A stretch of DNA of 64,000 bases from Balneolaceae bacterium (GCA_006969905.1 CP030887.1:868001-932000); one strand, 5' to 3'. Numbered from the stretch's first letter, positions 45,100 through 54,729 are shown. The notes: generated by a model from the sequence alone, not told the origin. A program made the numbers and translations.

Positions 45100-47682
45100 T
45101 CATTTTATCAGAAGCATTTTTCGAGTTTGTTCATATCCAAGAAATGAAACTTTATAGATGTATACCCCGGTGGATAAACCACCGGCATTAAAATTAATTG
45201 AGTAGCTTCCTGCATTTAAACGACGGTTAACTAAAGTGGAAACTTTCCTTCCAAGAGTATCATAAACTCTAAGTGTAACCTCTCCAGCTCGAGGAATATG
45301 AAAATCTATGTTTGTGCTGGGGTTAAATGGATTGGGGTAATTCTGATTTACACTAAATGCTTTAAGCTCGTCAACATATTCAAACTCATTAGAAACGATA
45401 TTTGTAGCTTGCAATTCAAGGGGTACTTCATAAGCACCGATGCCTTCTTCATTAGTATTAATCACCATTAACGCATTATATACCCCAGTCTCAAGACCCG
45501 CTGCATTAAAGCTCAAGCTTATTTCTTTTGAACCGCCTGGTTTAATTATGCTCGAATAATCATCTATGTCAAGCCATCTATATGGCCTATCAATTCTTGT
45601 GATGGTAATTCCATCTATATCTACATAACCTCCGGCCACAGTATTAGAATAGGACGTTATCATTTCTGATGGTGTATTTCCATAATTGGTAAAACCTGTC
45701 GATGCAATATTTTGATTATTAAACGAATAACTGATCTCCTCACTAACAGCATTATATTCAATATCTACCATATTATAACTTCCTTTAGTAACCTGTACAC
45801 CTGAAGACATATAAATATCGTTCTCCGTTTTTGATAATGTATGGACGTTTCCATTATCTATTCGAATCCCCGCTGAAACATTTTCAGTAAAACCATCTGC
45901 AAGCAAAAAAGATATTTGCTCATTTTTCATATTGGGCACATTAGGAATTTTAAAGCTAAAAGATACTTTATATGATCCAAATCTTTGATTTCCCCAAAAA
46001 GGGGAGTATAAAAACTTAGTCCCAACCGATGGTTGATTTGTAATACGTAAATGATGTGGTCCAGATCTCGGGGATTCGTTGGTAACCAAAAAATCTGGAT
46101 CTCCATTATCAGAAAATATTCTCCAAGAATTTATTGCTGTATAAGTTCCTGTTGGAAAACCCTGGCTATTCTCAAAACCTGTTGAGAATATGTTTGTATT
46201 CGTTAGTGCATTTTTATTCTTGGTGCTTTTCTCTTTAAACAAAACCCCTTCTGGCACAACAAAATCTATTGAATATTCAAGGTTCGAAAGTCCTGTATTA
46301 TTAATCATTAATGGCACTTTTAATGTCCCATCTTTGCCTAGTGTCACTGAAATTTTGTTAGTTGCAACATCACTAATTGGTGGTTCGGTGGTTGTTCTCC
46401 TATAATTTGAAATAATTCCTTTGATTTTCTTCATGCTTGTAGAAGCATCTGTAATATCCGTTGGGCTTCTCAAGCCTGCCCTTGTTCCTTCCCAAAATAG
46501 ATTTACCCCAGAAAAAACAGGTATTTGTGTAAGCCCTTCAGCATTATAAGCCATAATAGTATGTGTCCCTCTCGTTAGGTTTTGATAACCAACAGACTCA
46601 TGAAAAACCCCCCCTGTAATTCCCGCTGTTTGCACAGCTTGTGTTCTTGAGTGCGCATTACCAAAGTTATGTCCTATTTCATGTATCAATGTATACCCAC
46701 TTGAAATTTGCTGCACCCTGTTTACTGAAAAGCCAAATTCCGGTGAGCCATATCTACTATTAAGCCTCCACGCAAGACCTCCTGTATCATTGATTTGTGC
46801 AACCATGGCAACTAAATCAGCACCATATTGATCTCTTAATTCATGTACCTCATCTATTTCACCATCCTGTACTCCAAACGGATTAAATGAGGGCGAAGCA
46901 GTTAGTACCCTTAGTGTGTTTCCAGATTCAGTACCAGCAAAACCTTCATCAAACGATGTTTGATATATATGTACAAGCCGTATAGTAATTGGTATCTTAC
47001 TATTATCAAGGGCCGACTGAGAAAGATTTAAGGCTTGAGCAATCTCCCCCTCAATATCACCCGTACTGCTATTTGAAAATGCCCACCCACTCGCATTCCG
47101 TGTGTAAACTATAAGAAGATCAAGGACGGTTTCCTCAGAAGGGTCATCACTTGACAGACTAGAAGCTATCCCCTCTGTTGCCGTCTTTCCTTTTTCTTTA
47201 CTGAACTTCTGTAAAGTAGGTGCTATAATATCATGGGAACAACTAAGTTCTTTTTCCTTTTCAGAGGTAATGAAATTCCTTTTTACCTTCCCATCATACT
47301 TGAAAAACAAATCTTCACTACCATTTGAATGAAAAATTCCACTTAGCCTTTCCCCTTTTATAGTAAATGCAAAAACATGATCGCTTGAGGTAGCCCTTAT
47401 AGAAGTATATCCCTTAACAAACTCTGATACCCTTGTTATTTCTAACTTTTTTTCTCCCCTAGCTGTTTGAACTATGATTTCCTGCCCCTCTTCTAGTCCT
47501 TCATTCCGCAACCCCTCAGCATTTAATTTATAAAACACCTTACTTTTAACTGACTTTTCTTTGTTAAGCTCTTCAATGCTTATCTCATTTAGCCTGATAG
47601 GATCACCTATCGGCTGTGATTGTAAAGTCAGGGTTATGGAAAGTAAAATTCCCGCACTTAGTAATAGTCTTTTTTTATTCAT
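45100..47682 (-). CDS. Secreted reprolysin-like metzincin protease with T9SS sorting domain
   Basis: The protein has 860 residues with the signal peptide MNKKRLLLSAGILLSITLTLQSQ. A propeptide runs to about 175 and contains one Cys (ELSCSH, C148) that could serve as a cysteine switch. The catalytic domain has the zinc motif HEIGHNFGNAH (about 334-344) and Met-turn TIMAY (about 375-379). A concanavalin-like beta-sandwich (about 500-680), an Ig-like region and a type A T9SS sorting domain ([19 protein letters not shown] ... RKMLLIK) follow. It is likely an extracellular protease, exported through Sec then the type IX system. It is convergent with the LytTR regulator, 17 nt apart. Confidence 0.92.
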   Translation of the reverse strand: MNKKRLLLSAGILLSITLTLQSQPIGDPIRLNEISIEELNKEKSVKSKVFYKLNAEGLRNEGLEEGQEIIVQTARGEKKLEITRVSEFVKGYTSIRATSSDHVFAFTIKGERLSGIFHSNGSEDLFFKYDGKVKRNFITSEKEKELSCSHDIIAPTLQKFSKEKGKTATEGIASSLSSDDPSEETVLDLLIVYTRNASGWAFSNSSTGDIEGEIAQALNLSQSALDNSKIPITIRLVHIYQTSFDEGFAGTESGNTLRVLTASPSFNPFGVQDGEIDEVHELRDQYGADLVAMVAQINDTGGLAWRLNSRYGSPEFGFSVNRVQQISSGYTLIHEIGHNFGNAHSRTQAVQTAGITGGVFHESVGYQNLTRGTHTIMAYNAEGLTQIPVFSGVNLFWEGTRAGLRSPTDITDASTSMKKIKGIISNYRRTTTEPPISDVATNKISVTLGKDGTLKVPLMINNTGLSNLEYSIDFVVPEGVLFKEKSTKNKNALTNTNIFSTGFENSQGFPTGTYTAINSWRIFSDNGDPDFLVTNESPRSGPHHLRITNQPSVGTKFLYSPFWGNQRFGSYKVSFSFKIPNVPNMKNEQISFLLADGFTENVSAGIRIDNGNVHTLSKTENDIYMSSGVQVTKGSYNMVDIEYNAVSEEISYSFNNQNIASTGFTNYGNTPSEMITSYSNTVAGGYVDIDGITITRIDRPYRWLDIDDYSSIIKPGGSKEISLSFNAAGLETGVYNALMVINTNEEGIGAYEVPLELQATNIVSNEFEYVDELKAFSVNQNYPNPFNPSTNIDFHIPRAGEVTLRVYDTLGRKVSTLVNRRLNAGSYSINFNAGGLSTGVYIYKVSFLGYEQTRKMLLIK

Positions 47683-47687
47683 TCTCT

Positions 47688-48821
47688 TTATGCAAATCTA
47701 TCAGCTAATCTATTAATCAAATAACCACTTTCAGTTAAAGCTTGTGTTGCAAATTTACCAAAAAAATCGGTAACTCCTTCAAATTCACGAATAAACCCTT
47801 CACGATCATTATTCTTAACTAATTCAGCCAGCTTTTGGTGGTGATCAAAAAAACGGAGTAGCAAATCCCTTCGCTCTTCATTTGCAAAAACAATGTCCGC
47901 GTATAGCTCTGCACTTTGAGCAAAAATCCTTCCCGTCATCATCAGTTCAGCCCGATAAATAGGACTGGAATAATCCAGCATGTCGGTTGGTTTCAAATCA
48001 TAATGCTCCATAAATGAGCCATGCAACAATGCCACAAAATGGCGCAGACCCTGCACTAAATGCATCACATGATCGTGTTTTTGAGGTTCTGCTTCTATAA
48101 CCCTCATTCCCCACAGCTCACACTGTCTCGAAAACCATTCAGCCTGTTCACCCTCTCTCGCTGTGCATACCACCATTAACTGCTTGGAAAGGTTTTGCAC
48201 ATCGGGGCCATGCATCGGGTGTAACCCAATTACCGGGCCTTCATGGTTTTCCAGCATTTCCTGAATGGGAACGGACTTATTAGAAGTAAAATCTGCAAGG
48301 ATTGTTTCCTTTTTGAGCCTGCCCCTTAATCGTTTAATAACCTGGGAAGTGATATTAATCGGTACCGTAATTATAACCATATCCAGCTTGGGTGCAAACT
48401 CTTCCAGTTCATGCCAGTTTCCTTTATCAATAGAATATGCGAAATGGCCTGTCTGTTCCGTAATTCGCTTATAGAGCTTACCCATTCCCCCTTCTCCACC
48501 AATGTAGAGTATATGTTTCGGCTCCTCAGTTGCTATCGGGAATTTTTCCTGGGATTGGCTTGCCCTGGATGCAGTCATGATCATTCTTAAAAAGTCTTCC
48601 GCCCAATAAGGATCTATTCCCTTATCGGATGCCATTTTTTTAAATGCATCTGACTTTTCTTCTTCCCTTTTAGGAACAAAAACAGGTAACTGGTTCTCTA
48701 CCTTGGTTTTTATTACTCCCTGCACAACTTTTGCCCGCTCTGCCAGCAAGTCCAGTATTTGCTCATCTATTTCATCGATACGAATGCGGTGTTTTTCCAG
48801 GTTTTTATCGCGATGGGGCAT
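47688..48821 (-). CDS. tyrA: Bifunctional chorismate mutase / prephenate dehydrogenase (T-protein)
   Basis: The protein has 377 residues. The N-terminal AroQ-type chorismate mutase (about 5-90) has KHRIRIDEIDEQILDLLAERAKVV and KREEEK. The dehydrogenase domain has a Rossmann motif (ILYIGGEGGMGKLYKRIT), VIITVPINIT, DFTSNK, and the prephenate-binding GLHPMHGPDV and QGLRHF segments. It makes 4-hydroxyphenylpyruvate from chorismate for tyrosine synthesis. The mutase-dehydrogenase fusion is the enterobacterial TyrA layout. It lies 5 nt from the protease gene start on the same strand. Confidence 0.93.
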   Translation of the reverse strand: MPHRDKNLEKHRIRIDEIDEQILDLLAERAKVVQGVIKTKVENQLPVFVPKREEEKSDAFKKMASDKGIDPYWAEDFLRMIMTASRASQSQEKFPIATEEPKHILYIGGEGGMGKLYKRITEQTGHFAYSIDKGNWHELEEFAPKLDMVIITVPINITSQVIKRLRGRLKKETILADFTSNKSVPIQEMLENHEGPVIGLHPMHGPDVQNLSKQLMVVCTAREGEQAEWFSRQCELWGMRVIEAEPQKHDHVMHLVQGLRHFVALLHGSFMEHYDLKPTDMLDYSSPIYRAELMMTGRIFAQSAELYADIVFANEERRDLLLRFFDHHQKLAELVKNNDREGFIREFEGVTDFFGKFATQALTESGYLINRLADRFA

Positions 48822-48929
48822 GTGTTTCTTTTTTCTGAGCGATAAAAATACGTAATGATGAACTAATTGAAAGGATTATTTGGCATTTGTTTTGGGTGTT
48901 GAAGACGATGAACTGTAATTCCCGCTTGA

Positions 48930-48944
48930 AACATTTCAAATGTT
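48930..48944. promoter_or_regulatory. Candidate operator upstream of uvrB
   Basis: AACATTT-C-AAATGTT is a perfect 15-bp palindrome 58 bp before the uvrB ATG. Position and symmetry fit a repressor site, perhaps an SOS-type box, but the LexA consensus of this lineage is unknown to me. Confidence 0.35.
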
Positions 48945-49002
48945 AGCAGAAAAGCTGGTACCTTTCGGTTTGCATAAAATCACTCCGCTTTAAAATCTGT
49001 AT

Positions 49003-51057
49003 ATGTCCGAATTTAAACTTCACTCTCCGTTTGAGCCTGCCGGCGATCAACCCGCCGCTATTAAAGAACTTTCTGAAGGGCTTATTGAAGGTGATAAATT
49101 TCAAACACTGTTGGGCATTACAGGCTCTGGAAAAACGCGTACCATAGCAAGCGTTATTGAGCAGGTTCAAAAGCCAACCTTGGTCATGAGCCATAATAAA
49201 ACCCTGGCTGCTCAGCTATACCGCGAGCTAAGTGATTTTTTCCCCGAAAACCGGGTAGAATTTTTTATCTCGTACTATGACTATTACCAGCCCGAGGCCT
49301 ACATTTCTGCACAGGATAAGTACATCGAAAAAGACTTGTCCATCAATGAAGAAATACAACGGTTGAGGCTGCGGGCTACCAGCTCCTTGCTTTCCGGGCG
49401 ACGGGATGTGATTATCGTTTCTTCTGTGAGCTGTATTTATGGTATTGGCTCCCCTTCTGAATACGCTAAACTCATTGTTTCCCTCAAAACAGGGATGGAG
49501 ATTCCCCGGAATACTTTGCTTTACGATTTCGTAGATCTTCACTATAACCGAAACGACTTGGATTTCAGACGGGGAACTTTCCGGGTTCGTGGTGATGTGG
49601 TTGATATCTTTCCAGCCTATTCGGATGACGGTTTGCGAATTTCCATGTGGGGTGACGAAATTGAAAAACTTGAACTTTTTGATCCTGATACGGGAAATGC
49701 AAAAGAGACTGTTGAAGAATTCAAAGTATACCCCGCTTCGCATTATGTGACTACCAAATCCCGTTTGGAGCAATCAATTGCTCAAATACGTGAGGAATTG
49801 CAATGGCGTAATAAGGTATTGATTGATGAAGAGAAGTTTCTTGAGGCAAAAAGGCTGGAACAGCGAACTCTTTTTGATATTGAAATGATCCAGGAAATTG
49901 GATATTGCTCCGGAATTGAAAATTACTCCCGTTATTTAGGCGCCCGCAAACCGGGCGAACGTCCTTATTGTTTGCTTGATTATTTCCCGGATGATTTCCT
50001 GACGGTAGTGGATGAGAGCCACCAAACCATACCACAGATCTCTGCGATGTATGGAGGAGATCGCTCCAGGAAAATTCAACTGGTTGATCACGGTTTTCGT
50101 CTTCCTTCTGCTTTGGATAACCGCCCGCTTACTTTTGAGGAATGGGAAAGTATTATTAAGCAGGTCATTTTTGTAAGTGCCACCCCAAGTGATTACGAAC
50201 TGGAGAAAAGCGGGGGAGTATATACAGAACAACTAATTCGACCAACAGGGCTTATGGAACCGGAAATTGAAGTGCGACCCCTTGGCAGCCAGGTTGACGA
50301 TCTGATGGAAGAGATCAGAAAGCGCGTTGAAAAGAAAGAACGGGTTTTGGTTATTACTCTAACAAAAAGGTTGAGTGAAGAGCTGAGTGAATACCTTAAA
50401 AATGTTGGGGTTTCTGCAGCTTACATGCATAGCGAACTGGATGCTTTAGAGCGAATTGAAGTTCTGTATAAGTACCGGCGCGGGGATTTTGATGTACTGG
50501 TTGGAATTAACCTATTGCGCGAAGGAATTGATATTCCTGAACTGAGCCTGGTGGCTATTATGGACGCAGATAAGGAAGGGTTTTTGCGTTCGGAAACTTC
50601 GTTGTTTCAAATTGTAGGGCGCGCTGCACGTAATGTCGAGGGTAAGGCCATTCTGTATGCTGATAAGATCACGAAAAGCATGAGAAAAGTAATAGACGAA
50701 ACCAATCGCCGACGCAAGGTTCAGGCTAAATACAATAAGGAGCATGGTATAACACCGGAAACTATTGCGAAAGAATTGAAACCACTGGTTGATCCCTCAC
50801 TTATTTCAAATAAAAGACTGGATTTCAGCAAAGAAGCTGAGGAGGCCGCTCAGCAAGATTACCTGGAATCTATCCGGGTTGCAGACGATGGTATTCAATA
50901 TAAGGCTAGCCCGGCTATGCACGAAGTTACTTTTGAAAGCAAAGATAAACTCATTGAGCATTTGCGTGCTACGATGCTTCATGCTGCTAAGAACATGGAA
51001 TTTGAAGAAGCCGCCAGAATACGTGATCAGATTGAACAGCTTCAAAAAGAGTTGTGA
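49003..51057 (+). CDS. uvrB: Excinuclease ABC subunit B
   Basis: The protein has 684 residues, full length. Walker A is GITGSGKTRT (38-47). The beta-hairpin region YYDYYQPEAYISAQDKYIEKD that inserts at lesions is present. Other motifs are TVVDESHQTI (DEAD-like), ITLTKRLSEEL, GINLLREGIDIPE and QIVGRAARN. The C-terminal UVR domain (LIEHLRATMLHAAKNMEFEEAARIRDQI) binds UvrC. It verifies damage and loads UvrC in nucleotide excision repair. It is divergent from tyrA. Confidence 0.98.
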   Translation: MSEFKLHSPFEPAGDQPAAIKELSEGLIEGDKFQTLLGITGSGKTRTIASVIEQVQKPTLVMSHNKTLAAQLYRELSDFFPENRVEFFISYYDYYQPEAYISAQDKYIEKDLSINEEIQRLRLRATSSLLSGRRDVIIVSSVSCIYGIGSPSEYAKLIVSLKTGMEIPRNTLLYDFVDLHYNRNDLDFRRGTFRVRGDVVDIFPAYSDDGLRISMWGDEIEKLELFDPDTGNAKETVEEFKVYPASHYVTTKSRLEQSIAQIREELQWRNKVLIDEEKFLEAKRLEQRTLFDIEMIQEIGYCSGIENYSRYLGARKPGERPYCLLDYFPDDFLTVVDESHQTIPQISAMYGGDRSRKIQLVDHGFRLPSALDNRPLTFEEWESIIKQVIFVSATPSDYELEKSGGVYTEQLIRPTGLMEPEIEVRPLGSQVDDLMEEIRKRVEKKERVLVITLTKRLSEELSEYLKNVGVSAAYMHSELDALERIEVLYKYRRGDFDVLVGINLLREGIDIPELSLVAIMDADKEGFLRSETSLFQIVGRAARNVEGKAILYADKITKSMRKVIDETNRRRKVQAKYNKEHGITPETIAKELKPLVDPSLISNKRLDFSKEAEEAAQQDYLESIRVADDGIQYKASPAMHEVTFESKDKLIEHLRATMLHAAKNMEFEEAARIRDQIEQLQKEL

Positions 51058-51115
51058 TTTAAAATCACCCGGCGTGACATGAAGCCAAGAATACAAATAC
51101 TTAAAACCTTGTTGT

Positions 51116-51150
51116 AAACAAAAAAGGAGTAAGCCGACCAAGCCTACTCC
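51116..51150 (-). terminator. Intrinsic terminator after marR
   Basis: On the minus strand GGAGTAgGC, a short loop and GCtTACTCC (51126-51150) are followed by TTTTTTGTTT. It ends the yqeY-cvpA-tyrS-xth-marR transcription unit and faces the uvrB 3' end. Confidence 0.8.
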
Positions 51151-51221
51151 CTGAGGGATTTATGGAGTTAAAATATCACTATATACTATGTGATGCGTAT
51201 ATAACACTCTTTTGATAAAAA

Positions 51222-51668
51222 TTATTCCTTAGTTCCCAACTTTTTACAAATTCTTGCTAACTCATTTTTTTCGCTCTCATCAAGAATCTCGAATTCGTTT
51301 ACAATTTCCTGTAAGTGTTTAGGAAAATACTCTTCTATAAATTTTTGCCCGTCAATGGTTAGGTCAACAATTACAGCCCTCCCGTCATTCGGGTCCTGCT
51401 CTCTTTTTATAAATCCCCTTTTTTCCAGGTTATCAACAACAAGAGTAATATTTCCCCCGGTTTTAAGAAGCTTTTTACCAATCTCTTTTTGATTCTGTGG
51501 GCCAAGATGAAATAGGGCTTCAAGGGTGCCAAATTGACTAATTGTCAGATTCTCTTCCGCAAGGCTCCTGCTAAGACAGCCCGTAACCGTATCTGCAGCA
51601 CGCATCAATTTGATGTATGCATTAAGCGTATTTATCTCTTTTTTTGAGCCTTTATAATGCGTTCCCAT
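51222..51668 (-). CDS. MarR-family transcriptional regulator
   Basis: The protein has 148 residues. The winged helix-turn-helix runs from LTISQFGTLEALFHLGPQ through KEIGKKLLKTGGNITLVVDN and the wing GFIKREQDPNDGRAVIVDLT. The DxRxxxV/I wing motif is the MarR signature. It probably represses its own promoter through the palindrome at 51698-51712. Ligand and regulon are unknown. It is followed by a strong terminator. Confidence 0.92.
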   Translation of the reverse strand: MGTHYKGSKKEINTLNAYIKLMRAADTVTGCLSRSLAEENLTISQFGTLEALFHLGPQNQKEIGKKLLKTGGNITLVVDNLEKRGFIKREQDPNDGRAVIVDLTIDGQKFIEEYFPKHLQEIVNEFEILDESEKNELARICKKLGTKE

Positions 51669-51697
51669 TTCCAGAATTTTAGAAGCTATCTATCAAC

Positions 51698-51712
51698 TTT
51701 CAATATTTGAAA
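51698..51712. promoter_or_regulatory. Putative MarR operator
   Basis: TTTCAA-TAT-TTGAAA is a perfect palindrome centred in the 53-nt gap between xth and marR, 30-44 bp before the marR start. This is the expected place and symmetry for autoregulation. Confidence 0.5.
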
Positions 51713-51721
51713 AGCGTTCAA

Positions 51722-52486
51722 TTAAAGATCATATTCAATGGTTACCGGCGCATGGTCAGAAATATTCCATTTTTTTTCTATTTCTGATTTTTTTGCCCTC
51801 TGGGAAATCTCCTTTGTTGCCATATGATAGTCTATTCTCCAGCCTTTATTCCTTTGCTTGGAAGCTGCCCGGTAACTCCACCAGCTATATAAGTCAGGAG
51901 TGTCAGGGTTTAGCTTTCTGAATACATCTTCATAACCGGCATCCAAAAAATCAGTTACCCAAGCTCTTTCTTCCGGCAAAAAGCCTGATGTCTTGTGCTG
52001 TTTTTCCGGGTTATGAATGTCTATCTCTTTATGGCAAATATTGAAGTCTCCACAAATCAGCATGGGTTTCCGATTGTTTACGAACTGCTCAGTATATTGG
52101 ATGAAATCATCTAAAAACTCCATCTTAAGTTCTTGCCGGAGGTCACCACTGGATCCACTTGGTATGTACACGGACATGATTTCAAATTCTTCATACTCAG
52201 CTATAAGAACACGGCCTTCCCGGTCAATCCAGTCTACACCCATGCCTTTTGTAACTGAAATGGGTTCTTTTTTTGAAAAAATGGATACCCCCGAATAGCC
52301 CTTCTTTTCCGCGGTGTGATAGTACTGGTAATAATCCAGTATACTTATCTCCTGTGGTATCTGTAATTCATCTGCCCTTAGTTCTTGCATGCAGATTATA
52401 TCAGGGTTTGATTCCTGTACCCAACCTGTAAAGCCCTTTTTATTTGCTGCCCTTATCCCATTAATGTTATAGGAACTAATCTTCAT
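51722..52486 (-). CDS. xth: Exodeoxyribonuclease III
   Basis: The protein has 254 residues of the exonuclease-endonuclease-phosphatase family. Motifs are SYNINGIRAANKKGF (Asn near the metal), CMQELRAD (metal Glu), YSGVSIFSK, ICGDFNICHKEIDI (catalytic Asp and Asn), and NKGWRIDYHMAT with the final SDHAPVTIEYDL (catalytic Asp-His). It cleaves AP sites and removes 3' blocks in base excision repair. It starts 5 nt after tyrS on the same strand. Confidence 0.95.
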   Translation of the reverse strand: MKISSYNINGIRAANKKGFTGWVQESNPDIICMQELRADELQIPQEISILDYYQYYHTAEKKGYSGVSIFSKKEPISVTKGMGVDWIDREGRVLIAEYEEFEIMSVYIPSGSSGDLRQELKMEFLDDFIQYTEQFVNNRKPMLICGDFNICHKEIDIHNPEKQHKTSGFLPEERAWVTDFLDAGYEDVFRKLNPDTPDLYSWWSYRAASKQRNKGWRIDYHMATKEISQRAKKSEIEKKWNISDHAPVTIEYDL

Positions 52487-52491
52487 GAGCT

Positions 52492-53718
52492 CTATACACC
52501 TTTGAGTATTCCGTATTTTCTTTTGCCCACTTTTAGCACTGATTCTTCCTGTTCCTGTAAAGAAAAAGAAAAATTAATGTCTGTTATTTTTTTGTCATCA
52601 AGAGTAATCCCCCCTTGCTTCATCATCCTTTTGGTTTCTCCATTACTTGGCGAAAAACCTGTATCTGAAATTATGCTCAGCAATCTTAACTCTTCACCTG
52701 CGGTGTATTTGAATACAGGGGCATCATCAGGAACTTCTTTATTTATAACTGTCTGCTCAAAATGATTTCTTGCCTTCTTCGCTTCTTCTTCTCCATGATA
52801 TAGTTTAACAATAGCATAAGCCAGATCATGTTTTGCGTTCCGAGGATCTTGTTCTGCTTTTGTTTTCAAACTATAAAGCTCTGATTTTTCTACATCTGTA
52901 ACCAGTTCGAAATAGGTATAAATAAGATCATCAGGAATCGATAGGGCTTTCCCATACATATCATTCGGGTTCTCATCAATACCTATATAATTATCGTACG
53001 ATTTGGACATCTTAGCAGAGCCATCAGTTCCAACAAGGAGCGGCATCATTAAACAGATTTGAGGCTCCTGGTTATCATCCTTCATTAAATGCCTGCCTAC
53101 AAGCAAATTAAATTTCTGATCTGTTCCGCCTAATTCAACATCATTTTGTAAATGAACAGAGTCCTGACCCTGTGCTAACGGATATAAAAACTCATGTAAA
53201 GAAATGGGTTCTTTTGTCTCAAATCTTTTGGAAAAATCATCCCTTTCGATCATACGAGCAACGGTAGTTTTAGATGCCAACCTGATTACATCCATAAAGC
53301 TCATTGGGCCCAGCCAGTCAGCATTATTTACAATGGACAACCTTGATGTATCCAGGATCTTTTTTGCCTGGTCTATATATGACTGCGCATTTTGTTCAAC
53401 TTCTTCGGCAGTAAGGGGCGGGCGGGTTGTATTTTGCCCTGTTGGATCCCCGATCATTGCGGTAAACCCTCCGATAATCAGGACCGCTTCATGACCCAGA
53501 TCCTGAAATTGACGCATTTTCCGAAGAACCACTGAATGACCAAGATGTAAATCAGGTCGGGTTGGATCAACGCCTAGTTTTATCTTGAGGGGAGTGCCAG
53601 TTTTTTTCGATTTTTTGAGTTTTGCAATTAACTCTTCTTCAGGAACAATTTCTGTTGTCCCCCTTTTTATTACTTCAAGCTGCTCTTCAACAGAGAGGAA
53701 TTTCATATCAGTTGTCAT
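52492..53718 (-). CDS. tyrS: Tyrosyl-tRNA synthetase
   Basis: The protein has 408 residues of class I. The HIGH motif is HLGH (58-61) in DPTRPDLHLGHSVVL, the KMSKS motif is AKMSKSYDNYIG, and an S4 RNA-binding domain is at the C-terminus (RMMKQGGITLDDKKITD). The lack of the long insert and the length fit the TyrRS-2 (TyrZ) type. Start ATG 53718 overlaps the cvpA stop by 11 nt; ATG 53706 (MKFLSVEEQ) is an alternative 1 nt beyond cvpA. Confidence 0.95.
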   Translation of the reverse strand: MTTDMKFLSVEEQLEVIKRGTTEIVPEEELIAKLKKSKKTGTPLKIKLGVDPTRPDLHLGHSVVLRKMRQFQDLGHEAVLIIGGFTAMIGDPTGQNTTRPPLTAEEVEQNAQSYIDQAKKILDTSRLSIVNNADWLGPMSFMDVIRLASKTTVARMIERDDFSKRFETKEPISLHEFLYPLAQGQDSVHLQNDVELGGTDQKFNLLVGRHLMKDDNQEPQICLMMPLLVGTDGSAKMSKSYDNYIGIDENPNDMYGKALSIPDDLIYTYFELVTDVEKSELYSLKTKAEQDPRNAKHDLAYAIVKLYHGEEEAKKARNHFEQTVINKEVPDDAPVFKYTAGEELRLLSIISDTGFSPSNGETKRMMKQGGITLDDKKITDINFSFSLQEQEESVLKVGKRKYGILKGV

Positions 53719-54268
53719 TTATAATAGGTAGGTTTTCTACCGGGTTATATTTGCTAATATTTTGTTCTATGGTTTCTGAAAAGCCCTCCGCTCCCGGATA
53801 AATAAAAGCCACGGCTTCGTATGCCCAGGGCCCCAAGTGTATTACATAAGGATATAATATCGATTCATCGCGTGTTTGTTCTGCCGGAAAATTGAATCCT
53901 GCCAATAACAAAAGGACTGTACTTACCAACATTCCCGACTTCAAAGCACCAAATAAAGCACCAAAAGCCCTGTTTACTGTTCCAAGATTAACCGCTTCCA
54001 GAAATTTTTTAGTCAACACTGCAATTATGCCAACAATAATCAGCGTGCCTAAGAAAAGCGTAGCCCCTGATGCAAAAGGAATTACACCCGGGTTGTTTTC
54101 AAACATGGGTGCAATAAGGCCGCTAAATGCATCCATATAATTAAAGGTCAAAAATACGGCGAGTATAATTCCTACTATGTTGAGAATTTCCTTAACCAAC
54201 CCGTTCATTGCTCCTCTGTACCCGAAGTAAAGAATAGGGGCCGCTATAAGGATGTCAAGGATGTACAT
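53708..54268 (-). CDS. CvpA family membrane protein
   Basis: The protein has 186 residues with four hydrophobic segments (LDILIAAPILYFGYRGAMNG, IVGIILAVFLTFNYM, ATLFLGTLIIVGIIAVL, LKSGMLVSTVLLLLAGF). The CvpA hallmarks GYRGAMNGLVKEI and VNRAFGALFGALKSGML are present. CvpA proteins affect envelope stress and colicin V production; the mechanism is unclear. It lies 2 nt after yqeY and overlaps tyrS. Confidence 0.9.
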   Translation of the reverse strand: MYILDILIAAPILYFGYRGAMNGLVKEILNIVGIILAVFLTFNYMDAFSGLIAPMFENNPGVIPFASGATLFLGTLIIVGIIAVLTKKFLEAVNLGTVNRAFGALFGALKSGMLVSTVLLLLAGFNFPAEQTRDESILYPYVIHLGPWAYEAVAFIYPGAEGFSETIEQNISKYNPVENLPIINDN

Positions 54269-54270
54269 AG

Positions 54271-54729
54271 TTACTGGTTTAACTTTTGTTTAACTATTTT
54301 GCTGACCAGGCTTCCATCGGCTTTACCTTTTAAAGCCCCCATAATTGGCCCCATTACTTTACCCATATCCTGAGGTCCGGTTGCACCTAAAGCAGAAATT
54401 TTTTCTTCCACAACTTTCGCTATTTCTTCTTCGCTCATCATTTTGGGCAGATATTCTTCAATAATAGCCAACTCTTCTTTTTCTACTTTTGCCAGGTCAT
54501 TTCTGTTTCCCTGCTCAAATTGAGAGATAGATTCCTTTCGCTGCTTAGCTGCTTTCATCAGAACTTCAAGTGATTGCTCCTCACTTAAAGAGGCCTCACC
54601 GCCTTTTCTTTCACTTATTTCCTTTTCCAGAAGCTTTGCTTTTAGAGACCTTAATACCTGAAGCCGTCTTTGATCTTTCGACTTCATTGCTTCTTTCAGA
54701 TCTTTTAGTATTTGTTCTTTCAGTGCCAT
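54271..54729 (-). CDS. GatB/YqeY domain-containing protein
   Basis: The protein has 152 residues. The YqeY hallmarks are LKEQILKDLKEAMKSKDQRR (N-terminal helices), KQRKESISQFEQGNR and EEYLPKMMSEEEI, with the C-terminal GATGPQDMGKVMGPIMGALKGKADG shared with the tail of GatB. A tRNA-related role is inferred for the family but not proven. It is the first gene of the run leading to cvpA, tyrS, xth and marR, downstream of the terminator at 54757-54792. Confidence 0.92.
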   Translation of the reverse strand: MALKEQILKDLKEAMKSKDQRRLQVLRSLKAKLLEKEISERKGGEASLSEEQSLEVLMKAAKQRKESISQFEQGNRNDLAKVEKEELAIIEEYLPKMMSEEEIAKVVEEKISALGATGPQDMGKVMGPIMGALKGKADGSLVSKIVKQKLNQ

